The position numbers and the translations under genes were made by a program. From the NCBI RefSeq assembly GCF_038069655.2, contig NZ_CP150951.2, forward strand, positions 1,576,001-1,640,000: a stretch of 64,000 nt of DNA, in the 5' to 3' direction. Positions 33,557 to 42,689 of the stretch are shown piece after piece. The notes below the pieces were generated by a model. The model saw only the letters and a list, made by a program, of their open reading frames with translations. It did no database searches and was not told where the DNA came from. The first letter of the stretch is position 1; every line of letters starts with the position of its first letter. Source of the stretch: Yoonia sp. BS5-3. GTDB lineage: Bacteria; Pseudomonadota; Alphaproteobacteria; Rhodobacterales; Rhodobacteraceae.

Positions 33557-34603
33557 ATGTTTTTTGCCTCTGACAACGCCGGCCCGGCCCACCCCAAAGT
33601 GATGGAGGCCTTGATTGCCGCCAATGAAGGTTATGCCATGGGTTACGGCGCCGATCCGATCATGGACGCGGTGCGCACCCAAATCCAAGGGCTGTTCGAG
33701 GCCCCTGACGCCGCTGTCTATCTGATCATCAACGGCACGGCGGCCAATTCCGTGCTGCTTGGGACGATGGCCCAGCCATGGCAGACGATCTTTTGCGCCG
33801 ATGTGGCCCATATCCATGAGGATGAGTGCAACGCGCCCGAATTTTATAGCGGCGCAAAGCTGACATTGGTCCCCACCACGGATGGCAAAATGGCCGCCGA
33901 CGATCTGCACCAGAAAATCGCAGCCGAGCAAAATCGCGGCGTGCACGGCCCGCAACGCGGCCCGCTGTCAATCACCCAAGTGACAGAGAAGGGGACGCTC
34001 TACAGTCTTGATGAACTTGCCGCACTTAGCCGGATTGCGCAGGATTTTGGCATGCAGACCCATCTTGATGGCGCGCGCTTTGCCAACGCCTTGGTCGCAC
34101 TGGATTGCACCCCGGCCGAGATGACCTGGAAAGCCGGGATTGACGCTGTCAGCTTTGGCGGCACCAAAAACGGCGCATTGGGGGTTGAGGCCTGCGTGAT
34201 TTTCGACCCCGCCCTTGCGTGGGAATTTGAGCTGCGGCGCAAACGCGGCGGGCATCTTTTGTCCAAACATCGGTTTTTATCTGCGCAAATGCAGGCCTAT
34301 CTGACCGATGGGCTCTGGCTGGATATGGCCCGCGCGGCCAATGCGCGCTGCATGCAACTGGCCGAAGGGCTGCGCGGGCACAATGCGGCCGAGATGCTAT
34401 ATGAACCGCAGGCCAACATGATCTTTTTCCAGATGCCCCGGTCCGAACATAAGCGCATGCGCGATGGCGGTGCGGTCTACTATGTGATGGACGGCGATCC
34501 CGAAGTGGGCGACCCGGATGAGCCGCTGACGGGGCGGCTTGTCACCGATTGGTCGATGACTGCGGAAGGGGTTAGCCAGTTCCTTGATCTGCTGCGTGGT
34601 TGA
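33557..34603 (+). CDS. ltaE: Low-specificity L-threonine aldolase
   Basis: 348 aa PLP enzyme splitting threonine or allo-threonine to glycine and acetaldehyde. It starts with FFASDNAGPAHPKVMEA and carries the Schiff-base Lys in DAVSFGGTKNGALGVEA and the HLDGARFANALVAL segment, typical of the beta-eliminating-lyase group. It begins on the base after the YcgN stop (TAA ATG). Fold-type I PLP aldolase; substrate preference not visible. Confidence 0.9.
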   Translation: MFFASDNAGPAHPKVMEALIAANEGYAMGYGADPIMDAVRTQIQGLFEAPDAAVYLIINGTAANSVLLGTMAQPWQTIFCADVAHIHEDECNAPEFYSGAKLTLVPTTDGKMAADDLHQKIAAEQNRGVHGPQRGPLSITQVTEKGTLYSLDELAALSRIAQDFGMQTHLDGARFANALVALDCTPAEMTWKAGIDAVSFGGTKNGALGVEACVIFDPALAWEFELRRKRGGHLLSKHRFLSAQMQAYLTDGLWLDMARAANARCMQLAEGLRGHNAAEMLYEPQANMIFFQMPRSEHKRMRDGGAVYYVMDGDPEVGDPDEPLTGRLVTDWSMTAEGVSQFLDLLRG

Positions 34604-34724
34604 CGGACCCGTCAGCCCTTTGATTGCGAAGAAATTTTCGTAATCTCGGACGAATTTACCAACATATGATTCACTATTTTCTGCGTAATCTTGTCAAGCA
34701 GAGCGCTGGTTTCAGGGTAGGCAC

Positions 34725-36770
34725 GTGTATCGAATCATAGAATGCATCACGCAAGAGCACAATTATTGGCTTTTGGCTGCGGCTGTATTGGTATGCGTTT
34801 CCGGCTCTTGTCTGTCGATCTTGATTTCTCAGCGACTTCGGCTTGCAACGCGGCAGCGGCGACGGGTGCAATTGCCTCTTTCCGGGCTTTTGATGGGTAC
34901 AACGATCTGGTCGACGCATTTTATCGCGATGCTGGCCTATGATCCCGGGGTCACCCACGGCTATGAACCATTTCTGACAGGTATTTCCTTGGTCGTAGCG
35001 GTTTTGGGCGCAGGTGTTGTGAACATCGTCTTCATGCATACGGCGACCCTTGCAGGGACGCTATTGTCTGGCGCGCTATTCGGCTGTGCGGTCGGGGTGA
35101 TGCATTATGTCGGGATGTATGCCTATCTGATCCCCGGATATTTCGATTGGGCGGCAGGCCCGAAAGTCGCGTCCGTCCTGATAGGGGCGGCGCTGGGGGC
35201 CGCGGCATTTCACCGGGCGGCGTATCCGGTCACCAGATATTGCTGGCTTAGCGGTGCTGTTTTGATGGCGCTCAGCATTTGCGCGCTGCATTTTGTCGGC
35301 ATGGGGGCGATGACGCTCAATCTCAGCCCGCTCTTCACTGTGCCTAATCAGATGATATCAGATGATATTTTGGTCATTCTGGTTTTCGGGATCACTGTTA
35401 TCTTGCTGGCAGTTGGCTTTGCGACCTTGAGCATTGAAATCAAGCTAGAAGATGAAGCCGTCAAGAAGCTTCAATACAGCGCGTCACATGATCACCTGAC
35501 AGGCATCCCGAACCGGTTGTGGCTGATGCAATGGTTCGATCAATTCGCGATGCATGGTGCACAATTCAACCGTGGTGTGATCGCGATCATTGCTATTGAT
35601 TTGGACCGCTTCAAAGAGGTCAATGATCTGCGTGGGCGCGAAGCTGGTGATCACGTTCTCAGAACAATTGCCAGCAGGTTCGATGCTGTCTGTGGAACGC
35701 ATGAGCATATCGCGCGCACGGGCGGGGATGAATTTATTGCAATCAAGACGGATTTTGAGATTGAGGAGGAGGTGCTTGATTTCGGAACCCGCCTGCAAAC
35801 CGTCATTAATGAGCCCATCAGCGGCAAGGGATATACCCATCAACTCCGTGGATCTTTAGGGGTCGCAACAAGCCTTCATGCCGGAACAGATTTGGATGAT
35901 CTGATCCAAAAGGCCGATTTTGCAATGTACCGGGCCAAAGAAGCCGCCGAGACAAGCCTGTGTGTCTACAACGCTGAAATGGATGAACAAAAACGGGAAA
36001 AACTATTGTTGGTCGAAGACCTGCATAATGCGATCAAGAACGATGAATTTTTGCTGGTCTATCAGCTTCAACAAGAGCTGGTCACGCTAGAACCTATTGG
36101 CTGCGAAGTGCTATTACGCTGGCACCATCCAGAACGGGGGCTGGTTTCGCCAGTGGAATTCATCCCGATCGCAGAAGAAACCGGGTTTATCCAAGAGCTC
36201 GGGTTGTGGGTGCTACGCACAGCCTGTCTTGAGGCCGCAACCTGGGACAACGCACTTAGCATCGCGGTCAATGTCGCGCCTCAGCAATTGATCGCGCCAA
36301 GCTTTCTTGAGGATTTGTCAGATGTTCTTTTTGAAAGCGGGCTGGCACCAGAACGGCTAGAGCTGGAAGTGACCGAGGCGAGCGTGATCTCCGACCAGGC
36401 GGCCACACTCAAAATCATCCAGCAAATCAAAGAGATGGGCATCGCCATCGCAATGGATGATTTTGGAACGGGCTATTCGTCGCTCGCGACGTTGCAGATG
36501 TTTCCGTTCGACAAGATCAAGATTGACCGCAGTTTTGTGACCGACATCCACAACAACCATCAACGCGCGGCAATCGTCCGTGCAACTCTATTGCTTGGCA
36601 AATCCTTGGGGATTCCGGTTTTGGCAGAAGGTGTTGAGCAAGAGGCAGAACTCCAATTTCTGCAGAAGGAAGCCTGCAACTATTTTCAGGGTTTCTACTT
36701 TGGCCAACCTTTGCGCCGCGAAGAAATACGGGCCATCAGAATGGATCGGGTGCATTCGCATGTAGCATAA
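34725..36770 (+). CDS. MHYT-GGDEF-EAL cyclic-di-GMP protein
   Basis: 681 aa, GTG start. Seven membrane helices form an MHYT sensor with its three motifs in STHFIAML, VMHYVGMYAY and LHFVGMGAM, residues that may bind copper and sense a gas. A diguanylate cyclase domain follows with intact RTGGDEFIAI. The phosphodiesterase domain keeps ExLxR (EVLLRW), NVAPQQL, DDFGTGYSSL, KIDRSFV and AEGVE. Both active sites therefore look complete, so it may both make and break c-di-GMP. Isolated gene with its own promoter region. Confidence 0.94.
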   Translation: MYRIIECITQEHNYWLLAAAVLVCVSGSCLSILISQRLRLATRQRRRVQLPLSGLLMGTTIWSTHFIAMLAYDPGVTHGYEPFLTGISLVVAVLGAGVVNIVFMHTATLAGTLLSGALFGCAVGVMHYVGMYAYLIPGYFDWAAGPKVASVLIGAALGAAAFHRAAYPVTRYCWLSGAVLMALSICALHFVGMGAMTLNLSPLFTVPNQMISDDILVILVFGITVILLAVGFATLSIEIKLEDEAVKKLQYSASHDHLTGIPNRLWLMQWFDQFAMHGAQFNRGVIAIIAIDLDRFKEVNDLRGREAGDHVLRTIASRFDAVCGTHEHIARTGGDEFIAIKTDFEIEEEVLDFGTRLQTVINEPISGKGYTHQLRGSLGVATSLHAGTDLDDLIQKADFAMYRAKEAAETSLCVYNAEMDEQKREKLLLVEDLHNAIKNDEFLLVYQLQQELVTLEPIGCEVLLRWHHPERGLVSPVEFIPIAEETGFIQELGLWVLRTACLEAATWDNALSIAVNVAPQQLIAPSFLEDLSDVLFESGLAPERLELEVTEASVISDQAATLKIIQQIKEMGIAIAMDDFGTGYSSLATLQMFPFDKIKIDRSFVTDIHNNHQRAAIVRATLLLGKSLGIPVLAEGVEQEAELQFLQKEACNYFQGFYFGQPLRREEIRAIRMDRVHSHVA

Positions 36771-36996
36771 GACAAAGTGTTCTTGTGCCGATTAGGCCAA
36801 AAAACATCCAGGACGTTTTCACAGCACCGGCCGGGTGATCAGGCGATCGGGTGTTGGTGGCATCGGTGCGGTTGCTGGAACTGGTCAAAAAGTCTCAGTC
36901 GATTTTGCGCCGTTAAAATTAACGGTTCAGCCGGTAACAAAGCACATAGCGGCGCTTGTTGTTCATCCTGTACCAGATGGCGGGAATAAGGTGGGT

Positions 36997-37422
36997 TTAC
37001 CCGTTGTCGGGGTCGACGGCTCCGCGCAGCGCTTTGACTTGCCCGCGCGCTTTCTTACCCGCAAGCCGCCGTTTCACAGACCCATATGTGGGTTTCGTTG
37101 CAACCCGCCTTTTGGGGCGCTCGCACGCTTTGCGGATCAGATCAGTCAGGCGTTCCTTGGCGATCTCGCGATTGCGTGCCTGGCTGCGGGTGTCTTGCAC
37201 GAAAATGACAACGGCACCGTCCTGCGTCCACCGGCGTCCGGCAAGACGGCGTAGCCTTGCTTTGACGGGGTCCGGCAGGTTGGGCGACCGGGCGGCCTCA
37301 AAGCGCAGCTCGACCGCCGTGGACACCTTGTTCACGTTTTGCCCGCCGGGGCCGGACGACCGGGTGAAGCTTTCTGTTAGCTCCCAATCGGCGATTTCGA
37401 TCTGATCATTGATCCGTATCAT
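36997..37422 (-). CDS. arfB: Peptidyl-tRNA hydrolase ArfB (YaeJ), ribosome rescue
   Basis: 141 aa release-factor-like protein. The GGQ motif is in RSSGPGGQNVNKV, with a basic C-terminal tail (RRLAGKKARGQVKALRG) that enters the mRNA channel of stalled ribosomes. The ATG at 37422 begins MIRINDQIEIADWELTES; the ORF upstream to 37545 contains an intergenic repeat and is not coding. A small AT-centred palindrome (36910-36925) lies downstream. Confidence 0.93.
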   Translation of the reverse strand: MIRINDQIEIADWELTESFTRSSGPGGQNVNKVSTAVELRFEAARSPNLPDPVKARLRRLAGRRWTQDGAVVIFVQDTRSQARNREIAKERLTDLIRKACERPKRRVATKPTYGSVKRRLAGKKARGQVKALRGAVDPDNG

Positions 37423-37473
37423 TTTGCCAAAAATACTCCCGCCGGAGGCATCCGCCCTTCCTGCATTTACAAA

Positions 37474-37517
37474 CGTATGTACGCCGTATGTACAGGTTCT
37501 GTACGCAAAACATATAC
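37474..37517 (+). repeat. Dispersed intergenic repeat, copy C
   Basis: Nearly the same as the copy at 6639-6683 (CGTATGTACGCC-GTATGTACAG-TTCTGTACGC-AAACAT). It lies upstream of arfB on the opposite strand; same orientation as the other two copies. Confidence 0.75.
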
Positions 37518-37600
37518 CCCGAAAATCAACGATGGGCGGCCGCATTTAGCTGCGCCAAACGCTTGCCCGCTTTCGGTGAAACCTTTGGTTTCCCCGTGAA

Positions 37601-37632
37601 AAAGGGCCACCCCGGCGATGGGATGGCCCTTT
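37601..37632 (-). terminator. Strong terminator of a short leftward transcript
   Basis: AAAGGGCCA (37601-37609) pairs with TGGCCCTTT (37624-37632), extended by inner CC/GG pairs; the minus strand continues with T-rich sequence. It closes the short transcript unit starting near 37770. Confidence 0.8.
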
Positions 37633-37696
37633 CCTGAATTACGGAGGTGGGTCGGTTAGGATCTCCACCTTATGGTCTTCTCAGCCAAGGGCTGCC

Positions 37697-37753
37697 CTAG
37701 CTGCGACCCCCATAAGTTGTCCCGACACATTTCTCCAATACCTCATGATGCAC
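37697..37753 (-). CDS. Very short ORF behind a perfect Shine-Dalgarno
   Basis: GTG at 37753 reads 18 residues (VHHEVLEKCVGTTYGGRS). The minus strand carries AAAGGAGGTGATCCA at 37768-37754, a 15-base perfect complement of the 16S rRNA 3' end, placed seven bases from GGAGG to the GTG. A second frame (37681-37746, MRYWRNVSGQLMGVAARAALG without its first residues being unusual) starts 14 bases from GGAGG. The unit ends in the terminator at 37601-37632. It is a leader peptide, a micro-protein or a regulatory RNA. Confidence 0.4.
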   Translation of the reverse strand: MHHEVLEKCVGTTYGGRS

Positions 37754-37802
37754 TGGATCACCTCCTTTCAAAAAGTTTCGCCTGACAGAAGGTTCGCACA
37801 GA

Positions 37803-37833
37803 TTTGGTATATTTCAAGTAAAAATATACCAAA
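37803..37833. promoter_or_regulatory. 12-bp AT-rich inverted repeat
   Basis: TTTGGTATATTT (37803-37814), 7-nt spacer, AAATATACCAAA (37822-37833), perfect arms. It lies 8 nt after the transporter stop codon and about 35 nt before the strong ribosome site on the minus strand. It may be the operator/promoter of the short transcript or the end of the transporter transcript. Confidence 0.55.
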
Positions 37834-37841
37834 GCTAGCGA

Positions 37842-38483
37842 TTAAGTGACTGGCTGCGTGATCCGCCCAACAATGATGCGGAATGGTATCAAAGCAAGCA
37901 ACGCGATGCTCAGCTTCACACCCCAATCCGCAACGGCCAACGAAACCCAAAGCGGCACAAGCGGCCCGACGTTCAGGAACGGCACAAGGTCTTGGGCCCA
38001 AACGATTTCTTCGGTTGCGGCGCTGCTGAACCCGTTGAACACAGCGGCAAACGCGATTGAGAAGAATACCAGCGTATCGACGCTTGATCCGATCAGCGTG
38101 CTGGCCAGCGGTGCCTTCCACCATGACCCTTCACGCAGCCGATTAAATACTGCAATATCAAGCAGTTGTGCGACAGCAAAGGCAGTCGCGGAGCCGATGG
38201 CGATCCGCAGGGCAACAGCTGGGTATTCGTACCCGTCGCCTTGCAACATGACTTGAGATCCGATCAGCGAACAGATGATCCCCACAATCAAACCTGCAAA
38301 AACGACCTTGCGCGCCGCAGCAACCCCGTAGACGCGGTTCATCACGTCTGTGACCAGAAAGGCGAACGGATAGGTAAAGGCCCCCCAGGTCAAAAGACCG
38401 TCGAGGATCAGGAATTGAACAAGGATGTTGGACGCCACAACGATGGTGGCCATGGCGAAAACGCCGGGAAGGATGCGTGTCAT
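37842..38483 (-). CDS. yhhQ: Queuosine precursor transporter (VUT family, YhhQ-like)
   Basis: 213 aa membrane protein with about six helices, beginning MTRILPGVFAMATIVVASNI. Conserved elements include WGAFTYPFAFLVTDVMNRVYG and IGSSVDTLVFFSIAF, characteristic of the VUT/DUF165 family that imports preQ0/preQ1. The ATG at 38483 is chosen over a TTG further upstream. GC-rich hairpin-forming sequence lies upstream, but I cannot fit a preQ1 riboswitch consensus to it. Confidence 0.9.
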   Translation of the reverse strand: MTRILPGVFAMATIVVASNILVQFLILDGLLTWGAFTYPFAFLVTDVMNRVYGVAAARKVVFAGLIVGIICSLIGSQVMLQGDGYEYPAVALRIAIGSATAFAVAQLLDIAVFNRLREGSWWKAPLASTLIGSSVDTLVFFSIAFAAVFNGFSSAATEEIVWAQDLVPFLNVGPLVPLWVSLAVADWGVKLSIALLALIPFRIIVGRITQPVT

Positions 38484-38558
38484 AGTGATTTTCCGTTTTG
38501 ACAAGGGTGCGGCACTTGGCCCCCAAGGGCGGGGACAGCGTCCCCTAACGCCGCGGCG

Positions 38559-39410
38559 CTATTGCGTCAATCGGTATTCGACGATCTGCGTTTGTTGCAA
38601 CATCCGGTAATTGTCATCGGCCACCATAGTCAGCCGGATCCCCTGCGCATCTTCCCACACGGCGATCCCTTCCAGATTGTCATGGGTTCGCGCGGATGTA
38701 TGCAGGATCAGTTCTTCGTTGCTGCCATCCAGATCAAACCGGCGCACCCGTGACAAAAAGCCGATCCCGATGAAATCACGCTCGAGCACATAAAGCTTGC
38801 CATCCGGTCCCACATCCGCGCCTGCGGTCAAAAAGGCGCCGCGCCGGGGAATGTCGAAAGCGTAGCTCCAGATACTGCCGCTTTGTCGGTAGACGGGGAA
38901 TGGGCGCGTTTGCCGGCCCGAGCGTTCGGGCATTGTCAAGAGATCACCCGAGGGTGTCATCGCCAAAGCCTCGAACGAGGAGTTTGGCTGCAAATCAGCA
39001 AACCGCCGATCCGTCCGCAGCGCTGATGCGTTGGATGTGATCGTTTCAAAACTGCGCAGCCCATGAACCGTTTCGAATGAGACATGGATTGTACCATCCG
39101 GTGCAATAGCGATCCCCTCGCTATCATGGTTCTGCCCGTCAAATAGCGCCCCGTCGGGTCCGCGCATTTCGGCGATTTCCAAGTTCGCGATACCGCTGAT
39201 CTGCCCGTCCGTGCGATTAAACTGACCGCTAAAAAAGATGCCCCGATCGCTGATCGCAACAAAGCTGGACCCGTCATCAGACAGCTCTATCCCGGACAGA
39301 CCACCCAGGCGTGGGTCGTCCGTGTCCCAGACATAGGTGCCCAGATGGATGGCCTCGGCCCATGCCGCACTGGCGCTGAAAAGCGCCCAAAACCAGATCA
39401 GAAACCGCAC
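38559..39410 (-). CDS. Secreted esterase-like/phytase-like beta-propeller protein
   Basis: 283 aa with a signal peptide (RFLIWFWALFSASAAWAEA). It carries the repeated propeller segments GGLSGIELSDDGSSFVAISD, HDSEGIAIAPDGTIHVSFE and DNLEGIAVWEDAQGIRLTMVADDN, matching the 'esterase-like activity of phytase' family. The actual substrate is unknown. It starts next to the mepA stop (no gap), so it is probably cotranscribed with mepA and the MFS gene. Confidence 0.85.
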   Translation of the reverse strand: MRFLIWFWALFSASAAWAEAIHLGTYVWDTDDPRLGGLSGIELSDDGSSFVAISDRGIFFSGQFNRTDGQISGIANLEIAEMRGPDGALFDGQNHDSEGIAIAPDGTIHVSFETVHGLRSFETITSNASALRTDRRFADLQPNSSFEALAMTPSGDLLTMPERSGRQTRPFPVYRQSGSIWSYAFDIPRRGAFLTAGADVGPDGKLYVLERDFIGIGFLSRVRRFDLDGSNEELILHTSARTHDNLEGIAVWEDAQGIRLTMVADDNYRMLQQTQIVEYRLTQ

Positions 39411-40313
39411 TTATTCGGAATTCAAAACGGCCAGACATTGCCCGGGCAGGTCGGCCATTGTCAATTCTCCGCGTGGGGGGGCTGGTGTGGCGTCGGGATC
39501 GGGTGGCGGTGGGTTCAGGATGCGGTCAACCCAGCCCTGCGCCTCGGCGCAGCCATCGCCCGGGGGCGGCGGGGTTTGCGGGGTGCAGCCTCTTTCACCT
39601 TCGGGGCAATTGAGCCGCACATGGAAATGATAGTGATGGCCCCACCAGGGGCGGATCTTGCTAAGCCATGATCTGTCGCCCGTCGCCGAGTTGCACATCG
39701 CCACTTTGGCCCCGGGGAAAACGAAAATCCGGGATGTGCGCGGGTCAGAGGCTGCGGCCCGCAGCACGGCTTCATGTTCAGGCGTCCAGCTGCTGTTTGT
39801 AAATGCCCCACTCTGACGCCGCATCGAGATTGAGGACAGCGTTTCACGTTCCTGAACAGTCAGATCCAGCCGATCCGGTGGCAGCATCCAGATATCGACA
39901 TCCAGCCCGTTTTGGTGGCTGACATGCCCTGTCAGCATCGGCCCACCGCGCGGTTGGCTCATATCGCCTACATAAAGCCCTTCCCAGCCCGGCAATGTCG
40001 CGGCAAAGCGGCTGAGGTCTTGGATATAGTCGATGGTGATCGGCTGCGCCCAGTTGCGGTTGCGCGACAGACGCATGGCCTGCCAGGTCGGCCCTGTTTC
40101 AGCCAGCTGCACACCGCCCGCCTGACATCCGCGCGAATAGCCGCCAAAGACCTGCGGTTCTTGCTGGGATGCTTCTGGCACCGCCCCAAAAAGCGTTTTG
40201 GCGATCCTGGTATCGTTGACGTTCTGCGTTGCGAGGCTCAGTGGCGGCTCATCCTCGCCCTGGCAAGCGGCCAAGCCAAGAACCACAGCAACACATGTTA
40301 GGAAGCGGACCAT
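39411..40313 (-). CDS. mepA: Penicillin-insensitive murein endopeptidase MepA, lipoprotein form
   Basis: 300 aa. From the ATG at 40313 a lipoprotein signal leads to LGLAAC (Cys about residue 16). The LAS-type metallopeptidase motifs are GHVSHQNGLDVDIWML (H-x6-D) and the C-terminal WGHHYHFHVRLNCP (HxH). It cuts D-Ala-mDAP crosslinks in peptidoglycan. E. coli MepA is a soluble periplasmic protein, so a lipid-anchored form is somewhat unusual. The start overlaps the MFS gene end by 16 nt. Confidence 0.9.
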   Translation of the reverse strand: MVRFLTCVAVVLGLAACQGEDEPPLSLATQNVNDTRIAKTLFGAVPEASQQEPQVFGGYSRGCQAGGVQLAETGPTWQAMRLSRNRNWAQPITIDYIQDLSRFAATLPGWEGLYVGDMSQPRGGPMLTGHVSHQNGLDVDIWMLPPDRLDLTVQERETLSSISMRRQSGAFTNSSWTPEHEAVLRAAASDPRTSRIFVFPGAKVAMCNSATGDRSWLSKIRPWWGHHYHFHVRLNCPEGERGCTPQTPPPPGDGCAEAQGWVDRILNPPPPDPDATPAPPRGELTMADLPGQCLAVLNSE

Positions 40314-41677
40314 TCTGCGCGATCTCCGTCTTTGTTGACCCATCGTAACAACAAAAGGCCGCAGATGAAAAGGAATAGAACCGGTAAATACGCAAGCTGT
40401 ACGCTGCTTGTCAGATAGCCAAAGAGCGCGATCAAGGCGGGTGCCAAAAAGGCGGTTGCCTTGCCCGACAATGCAAAAAGCCCAAATGCCTCGGCTGGCC
40501 GGTCAGGATGGCTGTGCCGCACCATCAGTGATCGCGACGCAGAATAAACCGCCCCGCCGGCCCCGCCGATGATCGCCCCGCAGATGAAAAAGATCGTATC
40601 GGGCAGGGATGAGCCTTCGGGCAGGGGCACGCCGAACAGCGCTTCGCGTGACATCCCCACGATGACGATCGACACCCCGATCATGGCCCAAATGGCCGTC
40701 ACGATCACGGGTTTGGGCCCAAAACGCGCATCCGCGATCCCAGCCGCCCATGTGACAATCGCCGCAAAAATCGCCGCGATCACCCCAAAAATCCCGATAA
40801 AGGTGATTTCCCAATCCAGCACCAAGCCAGCGTAGATACCGCCATATGCATAAAGCGCATTCACCGCATCCCGGTAAAGCATTGAGGCCAGTAAGAAGTT
40901 GCGCAGGCTTTTGCGCGCCAGCACGCTTTTGAGTGTCTGCCCCAGATCGCGGGCAACGGCCCCCAGTCGTACTTTTTCTTTTTGTACGGGCGCCGCATCG
41001 CGCACCCACAAAAAGAACGGGATCATGAAGATGATATACCAAACCGCGATGATCGGTCCGGTGGCGCGCGTGCCTTCTTTCAGATCAGGGTTCAGCCCGA
41101 ACGCGGGTGCCAGGCCAATCAATGTTGTGTCGCTATCGCCGTTCTCGGCGAAGAACAGCAGCACGATGATCAGCGATACGACGCCGCCCCAATAGCCAAA
41201 GGCCGCACCCGAGCCGGAAATGCGCCCAACCTGATCTTCATTTCCAAGGCTCGGCAGGATTGCATTGATGAAATTCAGCGCCGATTCAGCGGCAACAAAG
41301 CCGATGAAAAAGATCGCCATGTAAAGCCATACCGCGTCGCTATCGGGCAGCAGCCCCCAAAGCGAGGCCGCGGCGATGACATAGATGATTGAAAAGAAAG
41401 CAATCCATGGAATTTTCCGCCCCGATTGGTCCGCATAGGCCCCCAGAAAAGGGGCCGTGAGCGCGATGAATAACCCGGCAAAGACCTGACCGGTGGACCA
41501 GATCGATTGCGCCTGCGCCTTGGCCGTATCGCTATCAAGCCCCCCGTCCATCAAATAGGATGTCGCAACGGATGCAAAATAGGGCCCGAAGATGAATGTC
41601 AGCCCTAATGTGTAAAAGGGTTGCGATGCCCAATCGAAGGCCATCCAGCCCCAGATGCGCTTTTTGCTGACGCTCAT
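40298..41677 (-). CDS. MFS transporter, UMF1/Atg22-like
   Basis: 459 aa, about twelve membrane helices. The opening KKRIWGWMAFDWASQPFYTLGLTFIFGPYFA is typical of the UMF1 (Atg22-like vacuole effluxer) family, and MVRHSHPDRPAEAFGLFALSGKATAFLAP in the second half is its other conserved region. Bacterial substrates are unknown, amino acids being one possibility. First gene of the MFS-mepA-phytase-like run. Confidence 0.85.
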   Translation of the reverse strand: MSVSKKRIWGWMAFDWASQPFYTLGLTFIFGPYFASVATSYLMDGGLDSDTAKAQAQSIWSTGQVFAGLFIALTAPFLGAYADQSGRKIPWIAFFSIIYVIAAASLWGLLPDSDAVWLYMAIFFIGFVAAESALNFINAILPSLGNEDQVGRISGSGAAFGYWGGVVSLIIVLLFFAENGDSDTTLIGLAPAFGLNPDLKEGTRATGPIIAVWYIIFMIPFFLWVRDAAPVQKEKVRLGAVARDLGQTLKSVLARKSLRNFLLASMLYRDAVNALYAYGGIYAGLVLDWEITFIGIFGVIAAIFAAIVTWAAGIADARFGPKPVIVTAIWAMIGVSIVIVGMSREALFGVPLPEGSSLPDTIFFICGAIIGGAGGAVYSASRSLMVRHSHPDRPAEAFGLFALSGKATAFLAPALIALFGYLTSSVQLAYLPVLFLFICGLLLLRWVNKDGDRAEWSAS

Positions 41678-41743
41678 TTTCTTGCCCCCGCTCTTCCTCG
41701 GGCCGATACAACACCGATATGGGCGCGGGTGGCAAGGCTTGCG

Positions 41744-42289
41744 TTACGGCGTGGACCCATCATCGACGGGCGGCCATGGGCGGGCTTTGTCCGCATCAAC
41801 CCAGTTTTGCACCCAAGCGGGCAATGCGGGCGACGGATCGCGCAGCCCCATGGCGGCGACCAGCCGCTCTGGCCGGACGATCCCGTTCTTGTCTGTCACG
41901 GCTGAACGATACAGCACCTGCACCGCGCATTCATCGCCGATCCAGATCGATTGATCGAGATACATGAACCGTTCATCCCAGCCGACGCATTTGCTGACCG
42001 TACGAAATTTGACAAAGGGCCTGATGCGTTTGCGATAGCGTACTGAACACCCCGCCATCGTCAGCCCCCAGCGGTTCTTGGACAAGGCCCGTAATAGCCC
42101 GGCCCGCCGGGCCAGGCCTGTCCGCCCCAAATCAAGGATGGTCAGGATCCGCCCGTTGTTCATTTCCAGGTAGATATCGATATCCTGAGGCCAGCACCGA
42201 TGTTCGGACACATGGGTATCAAGCGGGCCCAATGGCGGCATGCGCCGCGCCTTCAGCAATTCCTTGATCACACGTACAATTGGATACAT
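41744..42289 (-). CDS. Thioesterase-like (hot-dog fold) protein
   Basis: 181 aa. The region CWPQDIDIYLEMNNGRILTILDLGRTGL is the D/N-x-x-x-H-like active segment of 4HBT/Them6-type hot-dog thioesterases, and the protein continues with RYRKRIRPFVKFRTVSKCVGWDERFMYLDQ. The ATG at 42289 has GAGGGA seven nt upstream. An acyl-CoA or acyl-ACP substrate is likely but not shown. Confidence 0.8.
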   Translation of the reverse strand: MYPIVRVIKELLKARRMPPLGPLDTHVSEHRCWPQDIDIYLEMNNGRILTILDLGRTGLARRAGLLRALSKNRWGLTMAGCSVRYRKRIRPFVKFRTVSKCVGWDERFMYLDQSIWIGDECAVQVLYRSAVTDKNGIVRPERLVAAMGLRDPSPALPAWVQNWVDADKARPWPPVDDGSTP

Positions 42290-42422
42290 CAGGTCGTCCC
42301 TCTGGTTGTTTGCCAAATTGCGTGAGGTGACGTGGAGGTCAACTTTGACCTTACGGCAACGCGGACTTGTCCCCGCCCGATGAAACACCTAAGTGAAAGC
42401 CAGCTGACGAAAGGGGCTAGTT

Positions 42423-42689
42423 ATGGAACTTGTAAACGATATCCTGTCGCCAATCCTGAGTGTGGCGTATTTTTTAGTGATTGCCCATTTCATCATGAGC
42501 TGGCTGATCCGTTTTGAGGTGCTCAACATTCGCCAGGAATTTGTTGGTCAGGTTTGGTATGCCCTGCAACGCATCCTCGAGCCGGTCTATTCCCGCGTCA
42601 GACGGTTTATGCCTGATCTGGGTGGCGTGGATTTGTCACCTATGGTTGTGCTGTTGATCATCATCATTATCGGCAACCTGATCCGCTGA
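42423..42689 (+). CDS. YggT family membrane protein
   Basis: 88 aa with two transmembrane helices (about residues 7-30 and 68-87) joined by RQEFVGQVWYALQRILEPVYSRVRRFMPDLGGVDLSPMVVL, which includes the P-x(n)-LGGxDLSP motif of the YggT/YlmG family. In other bacteria the family acts near the division machinery or in osmotic stress. Stands alone here with a GGGG-ctagtt-ATG start. Confidence 0.9.
   Translation: MELVNDILSPILSVAYFLVIAHFIMSWLIRFEVLNIRQEFVGQVWYALQRILEPVYSRVRRFMPDLGGVDLSPMVVLLIIIIIGNLIR

Noticed and set aside
36835..37254. 139-codon plus-strand frame across the arfB region
   Set aside because: Overlaps arfB on the other strand, which has the GGQ motif; no ribosome site.
37754..37768. 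Plus-strand match to the 3' end of 16S rRNA
   Set aside because: Only 15 bases match and there is no rRNA around it; the minus strand reading as a Shine-Dalgarno explains it better.
38484..38558. preQ1 riboswitch before the queuosine-precursor transporter
   Set aside because: Hairpin-forming sequence is present, but no preQ1-I or preQ1-II consensus, including the A-rich tail, could be fitted.
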